From assembly GCA_019459085.1 (NCBI GenBank), contig JAIBEW010000029.1:62001-126000 (forward strand): 64,000 nt of DNA, in the 5' to 3' direction. Made by a program: the position numbers and the translations under genes. Source of the DNA: Kaistella sp. Lineage in GTDB: Bacteria; Bacteroidota; Bacteroidia; Flavobacteriales; Weeksellaceae. Shown here one piece after another: positions 25,163 through 33,595 of this stretch (its first letter is position 1; each line of letters opens with the position of its first letter). The notes under the pieces were generated by a model. The model worked only from the letters and a program-made list of their open reading frames with translations. It had not been told where the DNA came from and did not search any database.

Positions 25163-27367
25163 TTAATTCACCCATATTTCATCGCAGGCCAGCAAAGGTT
25201 CTTTATTTTTACTGAAGATAAATGCGGGAAGTGCAGCCTGGTTTTCAGCGGTGATGCGCAAGTAGCGGGCCTTAATATTTAAATTTTTAAAAATTTTTTT
25301 AATTTTTTGTACGGTATAATCCTCTTCCGGCGGCGCAAGTTGCTCGAAACCAACTGTTTTGTAGTTTTTACCGTCGAGGCTGTATTCGATTTTTACTGTT
25401 TTCGGTCTTAAAATCCGGTGGCGGATGTCTTCCAGAAAATTCATTTCCACTCCCTCCACGTTCGTCATTTTTCCCAAATCAAGCGTGGCAATCATGGGTT
25501 TTCCGTAGAAACAGAGCCAGTTGAAGCTGAAATCACTGTAACCGGGGGTACCGTCGGTCAAGGTTTTTAAACCGTTCGCAGGAAATTCCGGAGCAAAAGG
25601 ATATTCAAACTGAACTTCAGCATTTAAAGCAAGGTTGTCGCGCACTCCTGTATTGAATATCATTTGCCATTGTTCGCCATATTTTTTTGGGGAAATACCT
25701 CCTTCGGAAAGTTCTTTAATTCGTGAAAGCTCTGACAGCTGAACAAACCGTTCCACGCGGTCCGCAAATCCATCTCTAACCTTCCATTCTGCACCGTGTT
25801 TTGTAAATATCCCGTGTTTTCTGGTGCCGTAGAATTTTGCCTGCTGCAGATAAGTGTAATCCATGGAAAGTCTAAGTTTTTGTATTCTCTTTGAAAAAAC
25901 TGCCTGCGTTTCAACCGATTCCTGAGCCTTGTCCATGATGTTACTCAATTCTTCGAGGTTTTCAGGAGTCAGAAAATCATTATAATTATTCACCGGATTG
26001 CCGTAAATATCGAGATTTGTTCCCGAAGCGACTACAAAACCGTATAATTTATTCATATAAGATTTCACAAACGGCGCGGCTTTTTGATAATAGCCTTTTA
26101 AAAAATCATCAGTTATCTGTTCCGCGTTGAGGTTGGGATTCCAAAGCAATTTGGCCAAAAGATAAGTTTTCAGTTCGGCAAACTCTCCGTATTCAGGACC
26201 GTTAAGCTGGGCAAAAACGCCCGCAACTTTTTTGTTTTGATAATATTTCAGATTGGGCGGAAAAGTTGAATAATTCGGAAAAGGTGCTAAAAAATTAGTG
26301 AATTGGGTGTAATAATCCCAGATAAAAATCCGGTCTGTTTTCGCTGACCAGCCTTCAAGATTTCGGCGGAATGCTTTTGCTGAAGCCTCCTCATCCACCG
26401 CAAATGTTCGGGTAATTTCAATATTGCTTAAAAATATAATGACATTTTTCTCCGGTTTTGTCACCAATGGCGGTCTCTCCGTCGCGTTGTAAGCCAGTGT
26501 TGTAAAAGTTCTTTCCGGAAAACGCTTTGCAATTCTGTTCACGAATTTCAGGAGAGATCCCTGATTTCCGCCGTCTTTTAAATCTGCAGCTCGGCATAAG
26601 CTGCATTCACAAAAACCGCTGTTGTCATTTGGGCTTACCGACCAGTATTCGGCATCCGGATTTTCTTTAAAAGCTTCTTCAAGGTTTTTGACAGAGATTT
26701 CAAAAACATCTTCATTACTCATACAGAGTTGTGTTGAATGTCTTTCACCGTTATAGTAAGCAAAATATTCAGGATGCGTATTAAACAAACTTTCGGGAAC
26801 CAGCCGGTCAAAACTGTGACCCCAAATTCCCCAAAGATCTTCCAGATTGTGAAGTTTGTGCCAGTTCAGGTATTCCCTGTCGGTTTCGGCCATCGAATAG
26901 ACTTCCCTAAAAAGAAATGAAGGTTCTTTCTCTATTTTAAGAGGTAACGGAATTTTTAGTCGCCGAAGAGGAGGGCAATATGCTTCTTCGCCGGGATTGA
27001 ACTTTCTGCAACCTAAAATTTCTTCTGCCAAGGAATACGCCGCATAAACAAGTCCCTTTTTATTGCCTTCAATGATTATATCATTTCCCTTGTTTACGAT
27101 TTTAAAAGATTCAGGAGAAATCCGGTCTCCGACATCCTTTAACTGAATGCTGAATTTTCCACCGGTATTTTTTAATGAAATTCCGCTGACTCTGCTGAAA
27201 TACTGACGGATGATTTCCGCTGACTCTTTTTCAAACGGAGATCCGGAGCCTGATGTAGAAATAACATAATCGCTCTTCTTTTCTGAAAAAAGAATGAGGG
27301 ATTTTGGAGTTTGTGCTTGCATTTGAAGACCTTTAATAAGCAGAAAAAAGAGAAACAGTTTCTTCAT
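25163..27367 (-). CDS. exported DUF4838 protein with C-terminal discoidin-like domain
   Basis: Signal peptide MKKLFLFFLLIKGLQMQAQ. An N-terminal alpha-glucuronidase-like segment (about residues 20-115: ESAEIIRQYFSRVSGI and NKGLVYAAYSLAEEILGCRKF) is followed by the DUF4838 catalytic-like domain (about 150-460: HSFDRLVPESLFNTHPEYFAYYNG, SVSPNDNSGFCECSLCRAAD, WDYYTQF). The last 150 residues form an F5/8 type C-like carbohydrate-binding domain (KIEYSLDGKNYKTV and ARYLRITAENQAALP). It probably acts on a glycan in the envelope or outside the cell; no substrate is known. The ATG at 27367 gives the signal peptide; the longer frame to 27418 would start at the predicted transcription start. Confidence 0.85.
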   Translation of the reverse strand: MKKLFLFFLLIKGLQMQAQTPKSLILFSEKKSDYVISTSGSGSPFEKESAEIIRQYFSRVSGISLKNTGGKFSIQLKDVGDRISPESFKIVNKGNDIIIEGNKKGLVYAAYSLAEEILGCRKFNPGEEAYCPPLRRLKIPLPLKIEKEPSFLFREVYSMAETDREYLNWHKLHNLEDLWGIWGHSFDRLVPESLFNTHPEYFAYYNGERHSTQLCMSNEDVFEISVKNLEEAFKENPDAEYWSVSPNDNSGFCECSLCRAADLKDGGNQGSLLKFVNRIAKRFPERTFTTLAYNATERPPLVTKPEKNVIIFLSNIEITRTFAVDEEASAKAFRRNLEGWSAKTDRIFIWDYYTQFTNFLAPFPNYSTFPPNLKYYQNKKVAGVFAQLNGPEYGEFAELKTYLLAKLLWNPNLNAEQITDDFLKGYYQKAAPFVKSYMNKLYGFVVASGTNLDIYGNPVNNYNDFLTPENLEELSNIMDKAQESVETQAVFSKRIQKLRLSMDYTYLQQAKFYGTRKHGIFTKHGAEWKVRDGFADRVERFVQLSELSRIKELSEGGISPKKYGEQWQMIFNTGVRDNLALNAEVQFEYPFAPEFPANGLKTLTDGTPGYSDFSFNWLCFYGKPMIATLDLGKMTNVEGVEMNFLEDIRHRILRPKTVKIEYSLDGKNYKTVGFEQLAPPEEDYTVQKIKKIFKNLNIKARYLRITAENQAALPAFIFSKNKEPLLACDEIWVN

Positions 27368-27424
27368 ATTCGGTGGTGAAATTTCGATAATAAAACATTT
27401 CGTGTTTCCTTGAATCACCGTCTA

Positions 27425-27432
27425 CAAATATA
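27425..27432 (-). promoter_or_regulatory. -7 promoter box for the DUF4838 gene
   Basis: TATATTTG on the minus strand; predicted start near 27418, about 50 bases before the ATG. Confidence 0.5.
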
Positions 27433-27514
27433 CCAATAGTCAAACTTAATCATCCCGATTTAAAACAAACATCGAAAATGAAGATTTCAAATCTGTTTTT
27501 TAAGCCATTATGTT

Positions 27515-27522
27515 TAATTTTG
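27515..27522 (+). promoter_or_regulatory. -7 promoter box for msrB
   Basis: TAATTTTG; predicted start near 27529, 15 bases before the msrB ATG. Confidence 0.55.
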
Positions 27523-27543
27523 ACTCAATCAATTTAAAGAAAA

Positions 27544-28074
27544 ATGAAATTCTTAATTTACCTGTCCGTTTTCATGTCTTTGCAAATGTGTTCGCAGGTG
27601 AAACACCCCGAAAAAGTTCAAACTATGGAAAATTTAACGTCAAAAACCAACCCTTACTATTCCCGAACCGACCGTACAAAACTTACGGTTACGAACGCAG
27701 AATGGAAAAAAATCCTTCCGGCAGACTTATATGCAATTGCGCGAGAAGCCGATACCGAAAGGCCTTTCACCGGAAAATACAATCAATTCGATGAACTTGG
27801 CGAATATCACTGCGCGGTCTGTGGAAATCATCTTTTCCGTTCAGATTCCAAATTTTCCTCCACCTGCGGTTGGCCGAGTTTTTTCGAAGCCGATAAAGAA
27901 GGAGTCGCTTACAACCGGGATTCCACACTCGGAATGGAGAGAACTGAAGTGGTCTGCAAACGCTGCGATTCTCACCTCGGCCACATTTTCAATGACGGTC
28001 CCGAACCTACCGGAATGCGGTACTGCATGAATTCAGTGAGCCTGGAATTTGTTGGAGATTCAGAGAAAAAATAA
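27544..28074 (+). CDS. msrB: peptide-methionine (R)-S-oxide reductase, exported
   Basis: Repairs methionine R-sulfoxide in proteins. The zinc cysteines are the CAVC and CKRC pairs, the catalytic cysteine is in GMRYCMNSVSL, and the fold motifs SSTCGWPSFF and SHLGHIFNDGP are intact. Length is 176 residues. The N-terminus (MKFLIYLSVFMSLQMCSQ) is a signal peptide with a possible lipobox, LQMC, so the enzyme is predicted to be an envelope lipoprotein rather than cytosolic. It is a single-gene unit; reductant supply in the periplasm is not visible here. Confidence 0.93.
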   Translation: MKFLIYLSVFMSLQMCSQVKHPEKVQTMENLTSKTNPYYSRTDRTKLTVTNAEWKKILPADLYAIAREADTERPFTGKYNQFDELGEYHCAVCGNHLFRSDSKFSSTCGWPSFFEADKEGVAYNRDSTLGMERTEVVCKRCDSHLGHIFNDGPEPTGMRYCMNSVSLEFVGDSEKK

Positions 28075-28157
28075 GCTGAAAATTGCTCTATTTGTGTTAA
28101 ACTCTCTTAAATTGCGTTAAACTTTTCGATTTTAACTCGTTGATTTATAAAGTTTTG

Positions 28158-28165
28158 TAAATTTG
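28158..28165 (+). promoter_or_regulatory. -7 promoter box for the L,D-transpeptidase-like gene
   Basis: TAAATTTG, with a TTG about 15 bases upstream; predicted start near 28172, 21 bases before the ATG. Confidence 0.6.
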
Positions 28166-28192
28166 CTGAACCAAATTTATTTAACATAATAT

Positions 28193-28942
28193 ATGAACAG
28201 ATTATTTCTTGCGCTTTCTGCCACTTTTGTATTGTCGACATCGTTCTACAAAAGTCCCGAAACGCACCTCAACAAAATAAACACTATCCCTGAAAATAAG
28301 AGTTCTGTTTACCCCATTGCCGACCTGAAAACTGAAACCAACTCCGCAGCGGAGATTTATAAGTCCATTGATTTCAGTTCCGGACATATCTTAAATTCCG
28401 ACGTTTTTGAAAAGGCCTTCCTCGGTTTTAACAATCTGAAAAAAGCTGCAAAACTGGATGAATCCGCAAACCTGCTGACGGTTATCGATTTTTCACTTTC
28501 TTCAACCCAAAAAAGACTCTGGGTCATTGATCTGGATACGAAAAAAGTGCTTTATAATTCCCTCGTTGCACACGGTAAGAACACGGGCGATGAATTTGCA
28601 AAAAACTTTTCGAACACTGAAAGTTCTTTGCAGTCGAGCATGGGATTTTATATTACAAAAAGCACTTACACCGGAGAAAACGGCTACTCCCTGAAACTTT
28701 TGGGAATGGATCCCGGTTTTAACGACAATGCCTATAAAAGAGCTGTGGTAATGCACGGCGCCGATTATGTGAGCGATGATTTCATTAAATCTCAGCACCG
28801 GATCGGCAGAAGTTGGGGCTGCCCGGCGGTTCCACGCGAACTTGCGCAACCCATCATCAATACCATCAAAGGGAAAAACTGCCTTTTCATTTATTTTCCC
28901 GATCAGGATTACCTGAATAGTTCCCAATGGCTTAAAGCATAA
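28193..28942 (+). CDS. murein L,D-transpeptidase-like catalytic domain protein
   Basis: A 249-residue exported protein (hydrophobic N-terminus MNRLFLALSATFVLSTSF). Its catalytic region resembles the second L,D-transpeptidase family: IDFSLSSTQKRLWVIDLDTKKVLYNSLVAHGKNTGDEFA, then VVMHGADYVSDDF and HRIGRSWGCPAVPRELAQPII, with the catalytic Cys in WGCPAV and the conserved His in MHGA. It is predicted to act on peptidoglycan crosslinks or on a related periplasmic peptide. It is monocistronic with a bidirectional terminator after it. Confidence 0.88.
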   Translation: MNRLFLALSATFVLSTSFYKSPETHLNKINTIPENKSSVYPIADLKTETNSAAEIYKSIDFSSGHILNSDVFEKAFLGFNNLKKAAKLDESANLLTVIDFSLSSTQKRLWVIDLDTKKVLYNSLVAHGKNTGDEFAKNFSNTESSLQSSMGFYITKSTYTGENGYSLKLLGMDPGFNDNAYKRAVVMHGADYVSDDFIKSQHRIGRSWGCPAVPRELAQPIINTIKGKNCLFIYFPDQDYLNSSQWLKA

Positions 28943-28965
28943 AATAATTGATACATTTTTAGAAG

Positions 28966-29000
28966 AAAAAGGATTTCAAAACAATTTGAAATCCTTTTTT
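28966..29000. terminator. bidirectional terminator between converging genes
   Basis: The stem AAAAAGGATTTCAAA/TTTGAAATCCTTTTT with loop ACAA has A and T runs on both sides. It serves the L,D-transpeptidase-like gene (plus) and the HMA TonB receptor (minus). Confidence 0.9.
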
Positions 29001-29021
29001 GATGCATTTTTTTGAAGGTTT

Positions 29022-31679
29022 TTAAAACTTAAGATCTACTCCAACATAAAAGTTGGCGGGCATAATGGGTGCGTAAACCATTCCGCCATCAAAATAATTG
29101 CTGAAAGGATTCTGAGCATCAATGATAACATTTTCCTGCGTATAACCCGTCAGGTTTTCGCCACCGGCATACACGCGGATGTTTTTGTTGAAATCTTTTG
29201 AAACCTGAGCATTCAGCGTTACATAAGAATCCGAATATTCCGGAAGCTGAAATTCTGCAGGATTCCCATTTAAATTCGGGAGTTTCTGTTGGCCGACATA
29301 CTGCAAAGTCGTGTCGAAAGACCAAAATCCTTCTCTTTTATCTTTCGCTGTTGCATACGAAGCGTTGAAGAATCCACGGTTTTTCGCCATGAAAGGAATT
29401 TCTCTTCTGCCTTCCATAAAATTGGCCTGCACATCATAATATTTGTAGGCCATTCTGAATTCAAGATTTTTGATAACCGAAAAGTCCAGCTGGGTTTGAA
29501 AACTGTTGGCAAAGGATTTCCCTGCAAGGTTATAAAAGACGATTTTCTGGGGCGAAACGTCGAGATCGGCTAAAACCTGATCCTGAAAATCGGTTCTGAA
29601 AAAATCGGCCACTAAAGTAGCTTTTTTGCTGAAAAGTTTGAATTCCTGTTGCAAACTGATACCGTAATTCCAGGCAATTTCAGGTTTTAAGTGATAGATC
29701 TCGCCACCGTTTCCGAGAATTTCTATTTTCCTGTTGGATGCAAAATACTGCTGGTTTTCGGCAAAAACGTTCGCAGTTCGGAATCCTCTTCCGGCAGAAA
29801 GCCGGACAATGGTTTTCGGCGTGAAATCATATTTGAAATTAAGCCGCGGTGTGAACTGCGTTCCGGCGAGATTATGAAAATCGGCTCTGGCTCCTGCAAC
29901 CAAAGTGTATTTAAGACCGGTGTGGGTGTATTCGAGAAAGAGACCGGGAACGGTTTCAGTTCTTTTAAAATTTTCGGTCAGATAATCTTCATCAAATTTA
30001 TCATACATAAAGCTCGCTCCGGTTTTGTATTTATGATTTGTATTTCCAATGATGCTTTCGAATATCAGATTGGAATAAAATGTATTTTGATTCCCTGAAT
30101 AATCCCTTAAACCAAAGAAACTGTTTTGCTGATGGTAAGTGAACTGATTCATCCAGCCAATGCTTTGGTAAGGTTTTCCTTTAAACACATGTCCGGTTTT
30201 GTTCCAGACCTGAAATCTGGAAATGTCAATTCCAACGCCGTAAAGACTTTGCTCAGACTGATCGAGTTTTTTATCATATCCCATCTGACCGGCATTTCTG
30301 GTATCCTTCAGAAAATTAATTCCGAAATGCGACGCCCAGCCTTTGTGTTCCAAATCGCTGTAATTCAGCAAATAAGCAACGTTCAACTGGTTACCGGTAG
30401 GCTGATCCATAAAACCGTCATCGTTCGTATCCATTTCATTTAAAGTGGCATTTCCGTGAAGCAGTAAGGTCTGGTTCCAGTGTTCTGAAAGCATTGCTGT
30501 ACTCGTAATATTCATTTCCGTTCTTGAATTGGCATCTGCAAAAACATTCAAACCTGTTTCCGGTGCGGTATCCAATTTTAAAAGTTCGGTGTTAATCTGT
30601 CCGGTGATGCTTTCATAACCGTTTGTTACGGTGCTTCCGCCTTTGGTAAGCTGAATTCCGCCAATCCATCTTCCGGGAATGAAATTCAGGCCGTAAGCCG
30701 AAGCCAAGCCCCGGATTTCAGGCAGAAGTTCTTTGGTAAGACTCGTATATTTCTGATCCAAACCCAACATTTTAAGCTGCTTGGTTCCCGTAACTGCATT
30801 GCTGAAAGAAACATCAACCGTTGCATTGGTTTCAAAACTTTCCGACAAATTACAGCAGGCCGCTTTCAGCAGTTCTTTTGAACTGATATTGAAGGTCAAG
30901 GCGGCATTTTTTTTACTTAAAGCAGTAGCTTCTTCCAGTTTCGTCAGCGTAACGCCTTCAATAGTATTCACTGAATGGGAATCGTGATCTACAGGCCCAC
31001 CGTCCTGATGCACCAAACCGCTTTTTACTCCCAATGGCAATGAGCGGTCATAAAGACAGCAGCCCGGAAGATTTTTATAAATTTCATCGGTCGCTTTGTA
31101 TTTTTCGTTATCATGACCTACTTCAGCAATTTTTTTCAGAATGGCATCAGCTGATGTTTTTTCCGGGCTGAAATCCAAAATAACCGTCTGGGTTTCGGCG
31201 TCCCAATTCGCAGATACCGCACCCGCATCTTTTGCGGCCTTTTCAATTCGTGTTTTGCACATGCCGCAATTTCCCTTTACAAAAAACCGGTTTTCAGTTT
31301 TCGAAGGATTTAAAATTTCAGATGTGGTCTCATTTATCAAAAAAGAAGGAGTCCGCTCATAATGGCAACAGGCCGGAAGATTATCGTAAACCGAATCGGA
31401 TGAGGTAAATTTTTCGTTGTCGTGACCTACTTCCGCAATTTTTTTAAGCAGATGATCAGTACTCACTTTTTCAGCGTCGTACGCAACTGAAAGCTGCTGA
31501 GTTTCCGCATTCCAGTTGGCGTAGGTTGCACCGGATTCTTTGGCAGTGGTTTCGATCCTTTCCTTACACATACCGCATTCCCCTTTTACTTTAAAAGTGG
31601 ACTTGGCGATGGTTTGGGCAAAAATATTTTGAACAGTGAAAAGAAGGAGAATAAAAAGACTTTTAAATAAAGTTTTCAT
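29022..31679 (-). CDS. TonB-dependent receptor with two N-terminal heavy-metal-associated modules
   Basis: An 885-residue outer-membrane receptor. After a signal peptide (to about AQ22) come two tandem HMA modules, residues 26-109 and 129-212. Each has the metal motif CGMCKxRIE (Cys35/38 and Cys138/141) and ends with VGHDNEK...YxNLPxCCxY (Cys104-105 and 207-208). A short His/Asp-rich linker follows (about 224-235). The plug starts near residue 268 with a further Cys pair (AACCNLSESFETN, 275-276) and NFIPGRWIGGIQLTKGGSTVTNGYESITGQINTEL. The C-terminal barrel ends FYVGVDLKF. HMA domains bind soft metals such as Cu(I), so transport or sensing of copper or a similar metal is inferred. It is last in a five-gene minus-strand run. 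Confidence 0.93.
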   Translation of the reverse strand: MKTLFKSLFILLLFTVQNIFAQTIAKSTFKVKGECGMCKERIETTAKESGATYANWNAETQQLSVAYDAEKVSTDHLLKKIAEVGHDNEKFTSSDSVYDNLPACCHYERTPSFLINETTSEILNPSKTENRFFVKGNCGMCKTRIEKAAKDAGAVSANWDAETQTVILDFSPEKTSADAILKKIAEVGHDNEKYKATDEIYKNLPGCCLYDRSLPLGVKSGLVHQDGGPVDHDSHSVNTIEGVTLTKLEEATALSKKNAALTFNISSKELLKAACCNLSESFETNATVDVSFSNAVTGTKQLKMLGLDQKYTSLTKELLPEIRGLASAYGLNFIPGRWIGGIQLTKGGSTVTNGYESITGQINTELLKLDTAPETGLNVFADANSRTEMNITSTAMLSEHWNQTLLLHGNATLNEMDTNDDGFMDQPTGNQLNVAYLLNYSDLEHKGWASHFGINFLKDTRNAGQMGYDKKLDQSEQSLYGVGIDISRFQVWNKTGHVFKGKPYQSIGWMNQFTYHQQNSFFGLRDYSGNQNTFYSNLIFESIIGNTNHKYKTGASFMYDKFDEDYLTENFKRTETVPGLFLEYTHTGLKYTLVAGARADFHNLAGTQFTPRLNFKYDFTPKTIVRLSAGRGFRTANVFAENQQYFASNRKIEILGNGGEIYHLKPEIAWNYGISLQQEFKLFSKKATLVADFFRTDFQDQVLADLDVSPQKIVFYNLAGKSFANSFQTQLDFSVIKNLEFRMAYKYYDVQANFMEGRREIPFMAKNRGFFNASYATAKDKREGFWSFDTTLQYVGQQKLPNLNGNPAEFQLPEYSDSYVTLNAQVSKDFNKNIRVYAGGENLTGYTQENVIIDAQNPFSNYFDGGMVYAPIMPANFYVGVDLKF

Positions 31680-31707
31680 TTATATAAATTAATTAAATTA
31701 AATATTG

Positions 31708-31731
31708 AGCTGAAAGAACATTCTTTCGGCT
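31708..31731. promoter_or_regulatory. 11-bp inverted repeat upstream of the HMA TonB receptor
   Basis: AGCTGAAAGAA (31708-31718) pairs with TTCTTTCGGCT (31721-31731) around a 2-base centre, with one G-U pair. It lies between the Cys-rich gene and the receptor, 29 bases before the receptor ATG. No strong T-run follows on the minus strand. It could be an operator, an attenuator hairpin or a processing site. Confidence 0.5.
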
Positions 31732-31744
31732 ATACATCAATCAA

Positions 31745-32113
31745 TTAACCTATTTTGGGCGGTTGCCAGATTTTAGAATCGGAAGTGGAAAATTCGGGCG
31801 TGAGATAAGTATATTTCTCTTTTTTTAATGAAATGAAATTTAACAGCTGTGTGGTTTTACCTCCAGATGTGATTCCGAAAAAAACAAAAGATATGGTGCA
31901 GGTGTGGCACTTCGTGCAGTTTCCTTCACAGGAATTTTCTTCGTTTTCATGACAGGGTTTTTTGGGCTCTTTCTCTGTTTTACAGCAGTCTTTTTGCGAA
32001 GACTCTTTTTCGCAGCAGGAAATTTCAGGAGTTTGGGCATCGACAATCTGTTTAGGAAGAATAAATATTCCTAAACAGAGCATCAACAAAAGTATTTGAA
32101 ATTTTTTCGCCAT
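31745..32113 (-). CDS. small Cys-rich exported protein, probable metal binding
   Basis: 122 residues. A hydrophobic signal segment (residues 5-20, cleavage near DAQ) is followed by a dense cluster of nine cysteines between residues 33 and 72: CC33-34, CC43-44, C54, C62, C66, C69, C72, interspersed with His. Next comes a hydrophobic stretch (SFVFFGITSG) and a C-terminal tail ending WQPPKIG. The layout is loosely like the HYC_CC_PP-type proteins of Bacteroidota, but the HYC motif itself is absent, so I leave it unnamed. It lies between the His/Cys-repeat lipoprotein and the HMA receptor, and its -7 box makes the mRNA nearly leaderless. Confidence 0.75.
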   Translation of the reverse strand: MAKKFQILLLMLCLGIFILPKQIVDAQTPEISCCEKESSQKDCCKTEKEPKKPCHENEENSCEGNCTKCHTCTISFVFFGITSGGKTTQLLNFISLKKEKYTYLTPEFSTSDSKIWQPPKIG

Positions 32114-32121
32114 TTATGTAG

Positions 32122-32129
32122 CAAATTTA
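32122..32129 (-). promoter_or_regulatory. -7 promoter box for the Cys-rich gene
   Basis: TAAATTTG on the minus strand. The transcription start would be about 32115, within a few bases of the ATG at 32113, suggesting a nearly leaderless mRNA that probably includes the HMA receptor. Confidence 0.5.
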
Positions 32130-32145
32130 CAAAAAAACGCGGAAT

Positions 32146-32766
32146 CTAAGGAAGCGGATCTCCTACCTGTAAATCGCAACGGTGAAAAGGTGCGCCGTGC
32201 GCTGGATTTTTTGCCGGTTTTTCGCCGCTAGCTACGGCATTTTGAGCAGGTACCGGTGATGGAGTTGGCTGTGGAGTTACTGCAGAAGTTTGCGCTTTTG
32301 GTGAACTCAACGGAGCTCCCACTGCGATATCGCAACGGTGGCCGGGTTCGCCATGCGCAGGATTCATTCCCGGAGCGGTTTTGCCTGTTGTTGTGGGTTT
32401 TACAGTTGTTTGCTGCGGTACAATATTCACCGACTGCTGGTTTGATACAGGCACCGGCTGTTTTACAGGAGCAGGCGCTGCGGTTTTCATCGGGCTGGTA
32501 TCAAATCCTGAAAAAGCACCTTGATTCGTTGCCGAAACACTCTGTGCAGGAGTACCGTTCAGCGGCGCTCCTACCGCAATATCGCAGCGGTGACCCGGTT
32601 TGCCGTGTTCCGGATTAAGAGCCCCGGTTTCACCGGACTTTGCTGTATTTGCAGTGCCGGAAACGGCAGTCTTGGATGCTTTGTCGCTTACTTTATCTGT
32701 TTTCTGCTCTTTCGTACACGAAAAAACCAAAAAACTTAAAGCGATTACTGGAATTATATTTTTCAT
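32146..32766 (-). CDS. lipoprotein with three NPxHGxPxHRCDxxVGxPL repeats
   Basis: 206 residues with lipobox LVFSC (Cys17). Three copies of a 19-residue motif, NPxHGxPxHRCDxxVGxPL, occur at residues 51-69, 135-153 and 187-205, separated by Thr/Pro/Gln/Ala-rich linkers that look disordered. Each copy has two invariant His and one invariant Cys, suggesting a metal or haem ligand set; this is inference. The third copy ends one residue before the C-terminus. I do not know an established name for this repeat. It has its own -7 box and sits directly upstream of the Cys-rich protein and the HMA receptor. Confidence 0.8.
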   Translation of the reverse strand: MKNIIPVIALSFLVFSCTKEQKTDKVSDKASKTAVSGTANTAKSGETGALNPEHGKPGHRCDIAVGAPLNGTPAQSVSATNQGAFSGFDTSPMKTAAPAPVKQPVPVSNQQSVNIVPQQTTVKPTTTGKTAPGMNPAHGEPGHRCDIAVGAPLSSPKAQTSAVTPQPTPSPVPAQNAVASGEKPAKNPAHGAPFHRCDLQVGDPLP

Positions 32767-32784
32767 TCTTTATTCTTTAAAAAT

Positions 32785-32792
32785 CAAAAGTA
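32785..32792 (-). promoter_or_regulatory. -7 promoter box for the repeat lipoprotein
   Basis: TACTTTTG on the minus strand; predicted start near 32779, 13 bases before the ATG. Confidence 0.5.
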
Positions 32793-32842
32793 GCAAAAAC
32801 ATTTGACATGATTTGCCTCGTTCTCTATGGTTTTGGCAGCTT

Positions 32843-33529
32843 CTAGTTTTTCACCAAAAGTCTGAACCCTTCGCCGTGAACATTGATGATTTCAAGACCA
32901 TCATCTTCTCTCAGCAGTTTACGGAGTTTTGCGATATATACATCCATACTTCTTGCGGTGAAATAATTTTCTTTTTTCCAGATTTTTCTCAAAGCAAGAT
33001 CTCGCGGCATAAAATCATTGCGGTGCTGGCAAAGCAATTTCAACAATTCATTTTCTTTTGGTGAAAGTTTGTAATCTGTATCATTTACTCTGAGCTGTCT
33101 CAACATCGAATCAAAGAAAATATTGCTGATCTTGAACTGTTCCTGATCTTCATCTTCCAGTGAAGTACTTCTCTGGAGAATTGCTTTTATTTTGTACAGC
33201 AGAAGTTCCGTATCAAAAGGTTTGGTGATATAATCATCTGCCCCCAACTGATAGCCTTTCAGGATATCTTCGCGCATATTCCTTGCGGTAAGGAATATAA
33301 TCGGGGTGTTTTTATCGATTTTCTTCACATCTTCCGCTAGTGAAAATCCGTCTTTTTTCGGCATCATCACATCGAAAATACAGATGTCGAATTCATTTTC
33401 GGTGAATTCTTTCAGACCCTGTTCTCCGTCTGTTGCCAAAGTCACTTCAAAATTATTGATGGATAAATAATCTTTAAGCACTGCGCCGAAACTTTGGTCA
33501 TCTTCTACTAATAAGATTCTGTTGCTCAT
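32843..33529 (-). CDS. OmpR-family response regulator (RprY-like)
   Basis: 228 residues: a receiver domain (1-120) with the acidic pocket VEDD near residue 8, the phospho-acceptor Asp in CIFDVMMPKKDGF (about residue 53), and the conserved Lys in TKPFD (about residue 104). A winged-helix DNA-binding domain follows (about 130-226: YKLSPKENELLKLLCQHRNDFMPRDLALRKIW and VYIAKLRKLLRED). It resembles RprY of Bacteroides. It lies 66 bases downstream of the sensor kinase and upstream of the metal-type lipoprotein, in the same orientation. Confidence 0.92.
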   Translation of the reverse strand: MSNRILLVEDDQSFGAVLKDYLSINNFEVTLATDGEQGLKEFTENEFDICIFDVMMPKKDGFSLAEDVKKIDKNTPIIFLTARNMREDILKGYQLGADDYITKPFDTELLLYKIKAILQRSTSLEDEDQEQFKISNIFFDSMLRQLRVNDTDYKLSPKENELLKLLCQHRNDFMPRDLALRKIWKKENYFTARSMDVYIAKLRKLLREDDGLEIINVHGEGFRLLVKN

Positions 33530-33595
33530 AATATTGGTTTTTGTAGATTTATTGGACTGATAAAGATCTTTCGATCTTTAGTTTTTTATTAAATT

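Noticed and set aside
29022-31679. SusC-type polysaccharide receptor
   Set aside because: No SusD partner and no carboxypeptidase-like N-terminal domain; HMA modules occupy that place.
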